From positions 1-5,079 of the forward strand of contig JAIYAG010000343.1 in NCBI GenBank assembly GCA_027489195.1: a DNA stretch of 5,079 bases, written 5' to 3'. This DNA comes from Burkholderiales bacterium (GTDB lineage Bacteria; Pseudomonadota; Gammaproteobacteria; Burkholderiales; Burkholderiaceae_E). A model generated the notes under the pieces. The model was not told where the DNA came from, ran no database searches, and saw nothing but the letters and a program-made list of their open reading frames with translations. Shown here piece after piece: positions 1 to 4,888 of the stretch (its first letter is position 1; every line of letters starts with the position of its first letter). The translations under genes and the position numbers were made by a program.

Positions 1-86
1 AGCACCACCATGGCTTCGGCCAGCGTGAAGCCGCGCAGGGTGCGCAGGGGTGCGGATCGCCGTCGACGGAGCGGAGGCTGATGCAT
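1..86 (-). CDS. Type IV prepilin-like protein, N-terminal fragment (cut by left window edge)
   Basis: Reading leftward from an ATG at 86-84, the frame stays open to the window edge, giving 28 complete codons. The product has a short, strongly basic leader (residues 1-19, with four consecutive Arg at 7-10, ending RTLRG) followed by FTLAEAMVVL. This is the classical prepilin-peptidase site: cleavage after Gly19, Phe at +1, Glu at +5 and the start of a hydrophobic helix. Family knowledge: such proteins are cleaved and N-methylated by PilD/GspO-type peptidase and inserted in the inner membrane before assembly into type IV pili or type II secretion pseudopili. The MVVL run is common in FimT/GspH-like minor pilins, but the rest is missing, so major pilin, minor pilin and pseudopilin cannot be told apart. 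No other start codon precedes the in-frame TGA at 119-117. There is no clear Shine-Dalgarno sequence. It lies downstream of a terminator and appears to be a separate unit from the metabolic operon. Confidence 0.72.
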   Translation of the reverse strand, partial: MHQPPLRRRRSAPLRTLRGFTLAEAMVV

Positions 87-92
87 CCGTGA

Positions 93-173
93 AACGTAGC
101 CGAACGGTGACTCGCCTCAAGCTCCGGACTTGGCGGCTGACTGCCACCGCCGACGAGCGGTCGAATCACCGTT
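93..173 (-). promoter_or_regulatory. Possible prepilin-gene promoter with a 12-bp inverted repeat
   Basis: On the minus strand a TTGAGG hexamer (120-115) is followed after 16 nt by TACGTT (98-93), a weak sigma70-like pair. An inverted repeat, AACGGTGACTCG at 103-114 and the reverse complement of AACGGTGATTCG at 162-173 (11 of 12 positions agree), places one arm inside the -35/-10 spacer and the other about 55 bp upstream. If this promoter is used, transcription would begin at or next to the ATG at 86, giving a leaderless or nearly leaderless message, in keeping with the missing Shine-Dalgarno. All of this is inference from short motifs. I see no gene in the remainder of 87-264 apart from the terminator. 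Confidence 0.25.
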
Positions 174-220
174 GCGGATCCGGGCAGGGCCCGGCCGGCA
201 CCGACCCGCGTTCGGATGCG

Positions 221-251
221 TCAAAGGGGTCGCCGGCCGATCGGCGACCCC
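221..251 (-). terminator. Intrinsic terminator of the iclR-aminotransferase-serA-reductase operon
   Basis: Arms at 226-235 (GGGGTCGCCG) and 242-251 (CGGCGACCCC) pair perfectly over 10 bp around a 6-nt loop. Read in the minus direction, the stem is followed by TTTGA. The stem begins 13 nt past the stop codon of the reductase gene. The T run is short, but this is the only stem-loop in the window with one, which fits an end-of-operon terminator. Confidence 0.72.
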
Positions 252-264
252 GCGTCGAGCGGGC

Positions 265-1119
265 TCAGCGCAGCGGCCAGCGGAACGCCGCGGACGTGTC
301 CAGCGCGCCCTCGCCGCGCGCGATGGCCGCGTCCTGCAGCGCCGCGACCGCCGGCATCACCGCGAGGTCCACGCCATGGCGGGCGGCCTCCTCGATCATC
401 AGGCGCACGTCCTTGCGGGCCATCGCGACCTCGAAGGACACCTGGTCGTACGGGCCGGCCGCGATCTTCGCGGCACGCGCCGGCAGCATCGCGCCCGGGT
501 TGAAGGACGCGAACAGGCCCATCGCCTCGGTGGGCGGGATGCCCACCGCGTCGGCCAGCCGGCAGACATCGCCGAGCACCCCCGCCAGGCCGATCAGCGT
601 GAGGTTGCCGAACAGCTTGAAGGAGGCGGCCCGCTCGGGCTGCGGCCCGAGCCAGATCAGCTTGCCGGTCATCGGCTCGAGCAGCGGCGTGACCGCGTCG
701 CACATCGCCTTGTCGCCGGACAGCAGCATCACGCCGGTCCCGTCGACGCAGTTGGCCGGCCCCATGAACACCGGCGCATGCACGAAGCGCCGGCCGCGCG
801 CGGCCCAGCGCTTCGCGCGCTCGGCGGTCGGCGTGGTCGCGGTCGTGGTGTGGTCGACGATCCAGGCGGCGGCCGGGATGGCCTCGACGATCGGCTCGAG
901 GATCGCGTCGACGACCGCGTCGTCCGCGACCATCAGGTGCACGCGATCGACGCCGCTCACCGCCTCGGCGGCACTCGCGCAAGCCCGCGCGCCGTGGGCC
1001 TCGAGCGCCTGCGCCTTGTCGGCGCTGCGGTTCCACACCGTGACCTGGTGACCCTGCGACAGCATGCGGCGCACGAAGCCCGTGCCCATCAGTCCGGTGC
1101 CGAGAAATGCGATCTTCAT
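265..1119 (-). CDS. 3-hydroxyisobutyrate dehydrogenase-like (beta-hydroxyacid dehydrogenase family) NAD(P)-dependent oxidoreductase
   Basis: A 284-residue soluble protein that interconverts a beta-hydroxyacid and its semialdehyde or keto form; the substrate is unknown. Residues 1-12 form the Rossmann start (IAFLGTGLMG, with GxGxxG at 7-12). WNRS at 29-32 ends strand beta2, where the family usually has Asp for NAD; Arg-Ser there suggests NADP(H). DHTTTATTPT (89-98) is the usual D-S-T-x-x-P segment. The second substrate motif, normally close to DAPVSGG, reads HAPVFMGP (114-121) followed by DGTG (126-129). The catalytic Lys of the helix motif is Lys168, with Asn172 four residues later (KLFGN), and the C-terminal KD motif is at 236-237. 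Length is slightly below the usual 290-300. The ATG at 1119 has GAGG 8 nt upstream. It is last in the operon, 76 nt after serA. Relatives reduce semialdehydes made by omega-aminotransferases or, in YihU, sulfolactaldehyde, so either job would fit. Family call is firm; substrate is open. Confidence 0.88.
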   Translation of the reverse strand: MKIAFLGTGLMGTGFVRRMLSQGHQVTVWNRSADKAQALEAHGARACASAAEAVSGVDRVHLMVADDAVVDAILEPIVEAIPAAAWIVDHTTTATTPTAERAKRWAARGRRFVHAPVFMGPANCVDGTGVMLLSGDKAMCDAVTPLLEPMTGKLIWLGPQPERAASFKLFGNLTLIGLAGVLGDVCRLADAVGIPPTEAMGLFASFNPGAMLPARAAKIAAGPYDQVSFEVAMARKDVRLMIEEAARHGVDLAVMPAVAALQDAAIARGEGALDTSAAFRWPLR

Positions 1120-1171
1120 GCGGGGTGCCTCGCGAGCGGTGTCAGGGGAAGAGCCGGATGGTAGCCCCGCG

Positions 1172-1188
1172 GGCGCCGCCCCGGCGCC
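1172..1188 (-). other. Stem-loop between serA and the reductase gene
   Basis: GGCGCCG (1172-1178) and CGGCGCC (1182-1188) pair perfectly over 7 bp with a CCC loop, 7 nt past the serA stop codon. No T run follows in the minus direction, so it is more likely a messenger-stabilising or processing hairpin, or a partial attenuator, than a full terminator. Confidence 0.4.
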
Positions 1189-1195
1189 GCCGCGC

Positions 1196-2428
1196 TCAGT
1201 AAACGATCCGGCAGCGGATCGTCCCCGGAATGCCGCACAGCCCCTCGTAGGCGACCGCGCTGGCCGACGCGTCGACGTCCATCACCCCGTAGCCGACATG
1301 CTCGTTGGTCCGCAGGAACTGGGCGGCCACGTTGATGCCGGCCTTGGAGAACTGGTCGTTGATGCGGGCCAGCATGCCCGGCACGTTGCGGTGGATGTGC
1401 AGCAGCCGGCACTGGCCGGCGGGCGCCGGCAGCGACACCTCGGGGAAGTTCACCGCGCTGAGCGTGGAGCCGTTGTTGCTGTAGCGGATGAGCTTGGCGG
1501 CGACCTCGCGCCCGATGCTCTCCTGCGCCTCGAGCGTCGAGCCGCCGATGTGCGGCGTGAGGATCACGTTGTCGAAGCGCGCCAGCGGCGACTCGAAGGC
1601 CTGGTCGTTGCGCTCGGGCTCGACCGGGAAGACGTCGATCGCGGCGCCCGCGAGCCGGCCGGCCTCCAGCGCATCGGCGAGCGCGTCGATGTCGACCACC
1701 GTGCCGCGCGACGCATTGATCAGGCTCGCACCTGGCTTCATCCGCGCGAGCTGCATGGCCCCGATCATCAGCCGCGTCTCGGGGGTCTCGGGCACGTGCA
1801 GCGTCACCACGTCCGACACCGCCAGCACCTCGTCGAGCGAGCCGAGCTGACGCGCGTTGCCCAGCGGCAGCTTGGTCTCGACATCGCAGAAGACCACCGA
1901 CAGGCCGAGCTGCTCGGCGAGCACGCCGAGCTGGGTGCCGATGTGGCCGTAGCCGACGATGCCCAGCACCTTGCCGCGCGCCTCGTACGAGCCGGCCGCG
2001 CTCTTGGTCCAGCCGCCCCGGTGCAGCAGCGCGTTCTTCTGCGGGATGCCCCGCAGCAGCATCACCGCCTCGGCCAGCACCAGCTCGGCGACGCTGCGGG
2101 TGTTGGAGAACGGCGCGTTGAACACCGGCACGCCGCGGCGCGCGGCGGCATCCAGGTCGATCTGGTTGGTGCCGATGCAGAAGGCGCCGACCGCCACAAG
2201 CTTGGGCGCGGCCTCCAGCACCGCCTCGGTGAGCTGGGTGCGGGAGCGGATGCCGAGGAAGTGGGCGTCGGCGATCGCCTCGACGAGGGCGTCGCCGGCG
2301 AGCGCGCCGGGGCGTGCATCGACGGTGGTGTAGCCGTCGGCCGCCAGTGCATCGACCGCAGAGCGGTGGATGCCCTCGAGCAGCACGAACTTCAGGCGGT
2401 CTTTCTGGACGGAGAGTCGGGGGGTCAT
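1196..2428 (-). CDS. serA: D-3-phosphoglycerate dehydrogenase, ACT-domain feedback-regulated type
   Basis: First step of the phosphorylated serine pathway: 3-phosphoglycerate + NAD+ to 3-phosphohydroxypyruvate, in the cytoplasm. The 410 residues match the length and order of E. coli SerA almost throughout. The N-terminal substrate domain carries RSRT (61-64), GTNQIDLDAAARRG (86-99) and NAPFSNTRSVAEL (104-116). The NAD domain has GYGHIG (159-164) and Asp182, the NAD-selecting acid. The catalytic triad is Arg241 (ASRGTVVD), Glu270 (PVEPERN) and His293 (TPHIGGST). The C-terminal ACT domain (about 340-410) keeps the serine-binding residues His346, Asn348 and Asn366, so serine inhibition is probably retained. 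The start MTPRLSVQKDRLKF aligns with the E. coli N-terminus, although no good Shine-Dalgarno precedes it. Relatives in the same superfamily, such as SlcC, oxidise (S)-sulfolactate, but similarity here is to true SerA. It is third in the operon, 106 nt after the aminotransferase; the reason for this placement is unknown. Confidence 0.95.
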   Translation of the reverse strand: MTPRLSVQKDRLKFVLLEGIHRSAVDALAADGYTTVDARPGALAGDALVEAIADAHFLGIRSRTQLTEAVLEAAPKLVAVGAFCIGTNQIDLDAAARRGVPVFNAPFSNTRSVAELVLAEAVMLLRGIPQKNALLHRGGWTKSAAGSYEARGKVLGIVGYGHIGTQLGVLAEQLGLSVVFCDVETKLPLGNARQLGSLDEVLAVSDVVTLHVPETPETRLMIGAMQLARMKPGASLINASRGTVVDIDALADALEAGRLAGAAIDVFPVEPERNDQAFESPLARFDNVILTPHIGGSTLEAQESIGREVAAKLIRYSNNGSTLSAVNFPEVSLPAPAGQCRLLHIHRNVPGMLARINDQFSKAGINVAAQFLRTNEHVGYGVMDVDASASAVAYEGLCGIPGTIRCRIVY

Positions 2429-2452
2429 GGCGCCGTTGTAGCAGGAACCATG

Positions 2453-2526
2453 CCGCGGACCGCGGGAGACGACACGCGGCCGATGGGCATCGGCCCCGCG
2501 GGGGGCGGCAGGCGCCGCCCCCCGCG
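2453..2526 (-). other. Stacked GC stem-loops between the aminotransferase gene and serA
   Basis: Nearly the whole 106-nt spacer is self-complementary. The arms 2497-2509 and 2514-2526 pair perfectly over 13 bp around an AGGC loop, starting 8 nt past the aminotransferase stop. The next arms, GGCCGATG (2478-2485) and CATCGGCC (2488-2495), follow at once. Two CCGCGG copies separated by one A lie at about 2453-2465. No T run follows in the minus direction. It could be a non-canonical (U-less) terminator, an attenuator, or a barrier to exonuclease that sets different message levels for the genes on either side. I see no gene in the spacer. Confidence 0.55.
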
Positions 2527-2534
2527 CAGGCGGC

Positions 2535-3863
2535 TCAGTACGCCGACAGCTCCGTGCGCAGCGTCTCGACCATGCGGTCGATGTGCGCCCGCTCGGCGAC
2601 GAAGGGCGGCGCCAGGATCAGGCTGTCGCCGGTCGACTTCAGGTTCAGGTTCGCGTCGTACAGCGCCTTCTGCGCCGCATGGCCACGGGCCCCCGGCGCC
2701 TGCCCGGCGGTGGACAGCTCGATCGCCGCCATCATCCCGATGCCGCGGATGTCGACCAGGCACGGCAGGTCGCGCAGCGAATACACGGCGTCGAGGAAGT
2801 ACGGGGACATCTCGGCGGCGCGCTCCATCAGCCCCTCGCGCTCGAAGATGTCCATCATCGCCAGGCCCGCGGCGCACGCCGCCGGATGCGCCGAGTAGGT
2901 GTAGCCGTGGAAGAACTCGATGCCCTGCGCGGGTCCGGCCTCGGTGATGGCGTCGTAGATCCCCTGCTTCACCGCGATCGCGCCCATCGGCTGCGCACCG
3001 TTGGTGATCGCCTTGGCCATGGTCAGCAGGTCCGGCGTCACCCCGAACTTCTGGGCGCCGAAGGGCGCGCCCATCCGGCCCCAGCCGGTGATCACCTCGT
3101 CGAACACCAGCAGGATGCCGTGCTGGTCGCAGATCGCGCGGATGCGGTCGAGGTAGCCCACCGGCGGCGGCAGGCAGCCGAAGCTGCCCGCGGTCGGTTC
3201 GACGAACACCGCGGCGATGTTGTCGCCGCCGACCAGCGCGCAGAGGCGCTGCAGGTCCTCGGCGAGGTCGCCGCCGGTCTCGGGCTGGCCGCGCACGAAC
3301 TTGTTTTCAGGCAGCGCGGTGTGGCGCATGAAGTGCACGCCCGGCATGCCGACGCCGAAGGTGCGGCGGTTGTTGACCATGCCCGACAGCGCGACGCCGC
3401 CCATGTTCACGCCGTGGTAGGCCCGCTCGCGCGACACGAAGAGCTGCCGGTGGCCCTGGCCGCGGATGCGATGGTAGGCGAGCGCCATCTTCATCGCCGA
3501 GTCCACCGCCTCGGAGCCCGAGCAGGTGAAGAACACCCGGTTCAGGCCTTCGGGCGTGTGCTGCGCCACCCGCTGCGCGAGCTCGAACGCCTTGGGATGG
3601 GCGCGCGTGAACGGCATCGTGTAGTCGAGCGTCGAGAGCTGGTCGAAGACCGCCTGGGCGATCTCGGGACGGCAGTGGCCGGCGGCGACGCAGAACAGGC
3701 CGGACGAGGCGTCCAGGACCTGCGAGCCGTCGGGCTTGTAGAGCCACACGCCCTCGCCGCGCACGAACATCCGCGGCTCCTGCTTGAATTCCTTGTTCGG
3801 CGAGAACGGCATCCAGAAGTTCTGGCGTGCCTCCATCTCGATCAGCGGATCGGCGTGTCCCAT
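2535..3863 (-). CDS. Class III omega-amino acid:pyruvate aminotransferase; candidate taurine:pyruvate aminotransferase
   Basis: A 442-residue PLP enzyme, fold type I, class III, moving an amino group from an omega-amino acid or amine to pyruvate and yielding an aldehyde and alanine. The order of motifs matches Pseudomonas omega-amino acid:pyruvate aminotransferase: FWMPF (16-20), LDASSGLFCVAAGH (50-63), STLDYTMPF (77-85), the phosphate-binding CSGSE (114-118), Tyr149 in AYHG (PLP-stacking), EPTAGSFG (222-229), Asp255 in FDEVITGWGRMG (pyridine nitrogen), the Schiff-base Lys284 in MAKAITNGAQPMGA, and FHGYTYSAHP (318-327). Near the C-terminus the position that is usually a carboxylate-binding Arg appears to be Lys409 (LKSTGD). 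The ATG at 3863 was chosen over the one at 3896 because GAGGGA lies 6 nt upstream and the family N-terminus begins here. It lies second in the operon behind the IclR gene and near xsc, which suggests taurine as donor; beta-alanine or another omega-amino acid is the main alternative. Class is certain, substrate is inference. Confidence 0.9.
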   Translation of the reverse strand: MGHADPLIEMEARQNFWMPFSPNKEFKQEPRMFVRGEGVWLYKPDGSQVLDASSGLFCVAAGHCRPEIAQAVFDQLSTLDYTMPFTRAHPKAFELAQRVAQHTPEGLNRVFFTCSGSEAVDSAMKMALAYHRIRGQGHRQLFVSRERAYHGVNMGGVALSGMVNNRRTFGVGMPGVHFMRHTALPENKFVRGQPETGGDLAEDLQRLCALVGGDNIAAVFVEPTAGSFGCLPPPVGYLDRIRAICDQHGILLVFDEVITGWGRMGAPFGAQKFGVTPDLLTMAKAITNGAQPMGAIAVKQGIYDAITEAGPAQGIEFFHGYTYSAHPAACAAGLAMMDIFEREGLMERAAEMSPYFLDAVYSLRDLPCLVDIRGIGMMAAIELSTAGQAPGARGHAAQKALYDANLNLKSTGDSLILAPPFVAERAHIDRMVETLRTELSAY

Positions 3864-3885
3864 GCGATGTCCCTCGGGTCGGTGA

Positions 3886-3907
3886 CGCCGGGCCACGCGG
3901 CCCGGCG
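3886..3907 (-). other. Stem-loop between the IclR gene and the aminotransferase gene
   Basis: CGCCGGGCC (3886-3894) and GGCCCGGCG (3899-3907) form a perfect 9-bp stem with a 4-nt loop. It starts 20 nt after the IclR-type gene's TAA and ends about 10 nt before the aminotransferase Shine-Dalgarno (3870-3875). No T run follows, so read-through is expected. It could define a processed 5' end for the aminotransferase message or lower its level relative to the regulator. Confidence 0.5.
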
Positions 3908-3927
3908 GGTCGGGCGGTGGCGGTGCG

Positions 3928-4719
3928 TTACCAGTCGATCGTCGCGGTCATCGCCTCGGCGGCATTGCGCAGCATCGGCAGGAACTCCAGCCCCTGCTCG
4001 ATGCGCATGCGCGCGAGCGGCGCGTGCACGGCGACGCCGGCGACGACCTTGCCCTCGCTGTTGCGCACCGGCACGGCGATGCAGCAGATGCCCGGCAGGT
4101 ACTCCTCGTTGTCGATCGAGTAGCCGCGCTCGCGGATCGCGTTGAACTCGTTCGACAGCCGCTTGGGGTCGGTCAGCGTCTGCGGGGTGTGCTTGATCAG
4201 CGGGGTCTGCTGCAGGAAGCGGTCGCGGCTGCGCTTGGGCATGGCGGCCAGGAACAGCTTGCCGCTCGCCGACGCGTACAGCGGCACGCGCGAGCCCGAG
4301 CCGAAGTGCACACGCAGCGGCCAGGCGGTCTCGACCCGGTCGAGGTACAGCACGGTGTTGCCGTTGGGGATGGTCAGGTTGCAGGTCTCGCCGACCTGCT
4401 CGACCAGCTCCTCGAGGATCGCGTGGCGCGAGGCCCGGTGCGGCGAGCCGAGCAGCACCTGCCCGGCGAACTTGTTCAGGCGCTCGGCGAACCCGTAGCG
4501 CTTGGTGTCGGGCTCGCGGGCGACGACACCGGCGTGCTCGAGCGTGCCCAGGATGCGCAGCACGGTCGGCTTGGGCAGCGCGACGGCCTGGGCGATCTCG
4601 GCGAGCTGCGGCGGGCGTTCGTGATCGGCCAGGGCTTCGAGAATGCGGATGGCGCGCAGGATGGCTGAACCTGCGGGAACGTCTGCGTGGGCGGCTTCGA
4701 TGGCAGCTTCGGTGTTCAT
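3928..4719 (-). CDS. IclR-family transcriptional regulator
   Basis: A 263-residue DNA-binding regulator with the usual IclR layout. The N-terminal winged helix-turn-helix covers about residues 18-80 (SAILRAIRILEALADHE; LAEIAQAVALPKPTVLRILG at 39-58 as the HTH; the wing around REPDTKRYGF). The C-terminal effector-binding domain covers about 95-260 (ETCNLTIPNGNTVLYLDRVE, 111-130; ASASGKLFLAAMP, 149-161; GYSIDNEEYLPGICCIAVPV, 199-218). Length is typical. The ATG at 4719 is used because the frame further upstream would run into xsc and has no regulator-like sequence; GAGGAG lies 13 nt upstream, slightly far. It is first in the operon and divergent from xsc, so local control of both units is the simplest role, with a sulfonate, aldehyde or related acid as effector (inferred). 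Taurine loci with xsc usually carry a MocR/GntR-type TauR instead. Activator or repressor cannot be told from sequence. Confidence 0.93.
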   Translation of the reverse strand: MNTEAAIEAAHADVPAGSAILRAIRILEALADHERPPQLAEIAQAVALPKPTVLRILGTLEHAGVVAREPDTKRYGFAERLNKFAGQVLLGSPHRASRHAILEELVEQVGETCNLTIPNGNTVLYLDRVETAWPLRVHFGSGSRVPLYASASGKLFLAAMPKRSRDRFLQQTPLIKHTPQTLTDPKRLSNEFNAIRERGYSIDNEEYLPGICCIAVPVRNSEGKVVAGVAVHAPLARMRIEQGLEFLPMLRNAAEAMTATIDW

Positions 4720-4726
4720 GATGGGC

Positions 4727-4755
4727 TCGTGTCTCCTCGACGTCAGTCGTGTCTC
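4727..4755. repeat. Two 9-bp direct repeats, TCGTGTCTC, 20 bp apart
   Basis: Identical copies lie at 4727-4735 and 4747-4755, start to start 20 bp, close to two helical turns. The first overlaps the CTCCTC complement of the IclR gene's Shine-Dalgarno (4733-4738). This could be a tandem protein-binding site in the 5' leader, or chance in GC-rich DNA. Confidence 0.25.
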
Positions 4756-4782
4756 GGCCGTCTTCGCGGACGGCTCGCCACG

Positions 4783-4811
4783 ATTATGGTGAAAATGGAA
4801 TCGGCCTGCAG
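4783..4811 (-). promoter_or_regulatory. Possible promoter of the IclR-led operon
   Basis: CATAAT on the minus strand (4788-4783) matches the sigma70 -10 at five of six positions. The hexamer 17 nt upstream, CTGCAG (4811-4806), matches the -35 at only three of six, as might be expected for a regulated promoter. Predicted initiation near 4776 would leave a leader of roughly 57 nt before the ATG at 4719. It lies in the only AT-rich patch of the window. Confidence 0.35.
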
Positions 4812-4817
4812 TAGAAA
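4789..4817 (+). promoter_or_regulatory. Possible xsc promoter, overlapping the divergent promoter
   Basis: GTGAAA (4789-4794) and TAGAAA (4812-4817) are 17 nt apart, each matching the sigma70 hexamers at four of six positions. Initiation would fall near 4824, inside the dyad at 4819-4836. It overlaps the candidate minus-strand promoter, so both directions could be controlled by one bound regulator. Weak match, low certainty. Confidence 0.3.
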
Positions 4818-4872
4818 ACGAAATACTTGGGTTTCGAGCATCCTGGACGGGTGACACAGTGCCGCGATTCCA
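4796..4872. promoter_or_regulatory. Candidate IclR-type operators in the divergent region
   Basis: Two nested dyads are visible. The inner one is CGAAA-N8-TTTCG at 4819-4836. The outer one is TGGAATCG (4796-4803) with its exact complement CGATTCCA (4865-4872). TGGAA resembles the half-site of the E. coli IclR selected consensus. They lie between the IclR-type gene and xsc over the candidate promoters, as expected for an autoregulating divergent regulator. Arms are short, so binding is inference. Confidence 0.35.
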
Positions 4873-4875
4873 ACC

Positions 4876-4879
4876 GGAG
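4876..4879 (+). promoter_or_regulatory. Ribosome binding site favouring the GTG start of xsc
   Basis: GGAG at 4876-4879 stands 9 nt before the in-frame GTG at 4889. The alternative ATG at 4940 has only GGA nine nt upstream. This tilts the start call to the GTG. Confidence 0.45.
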
Positions 4880-4888
4880 TCGCGCCGC

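Noticed and set aside
130..1164. Overlapping plus-strand open frames opposite the reductase gene (for example 50-1051 and 130-1164)
   Set aside because: They have Arg/Ala/Ser- or Arg/His-rich sequence without domains, cross the terminator, and are opposite a clear Rossmann-fold enzyme.
1064..2947. A 627-codon plus-strand open frame antisense to serA and the start of the next gene
   Set aside because: Its product is a compositionally skewed His/Arg/Ala/Gly/Asp string with no recognisable motif, as expected from the antisense of GC-rich codons. The opposite strand encodes an unmistakable SerA.
3864..3896. Upstream ATG at 3896 for the aminotransferase
   Set aside because: It would add 11 residues encoded partly in the stem-loop at 3886-3907 and lacks a ribosome binding site. 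The ATG at 3863 has GAGGGA at a good distance.
2583..4145. A 520-codon plus-strand open frame across the aminotransferase gene
   Set aside because: It is antisense to a PLP enzyme with all catalytic motifs, has skewed composition, and runs through two junctions with stem-loops.
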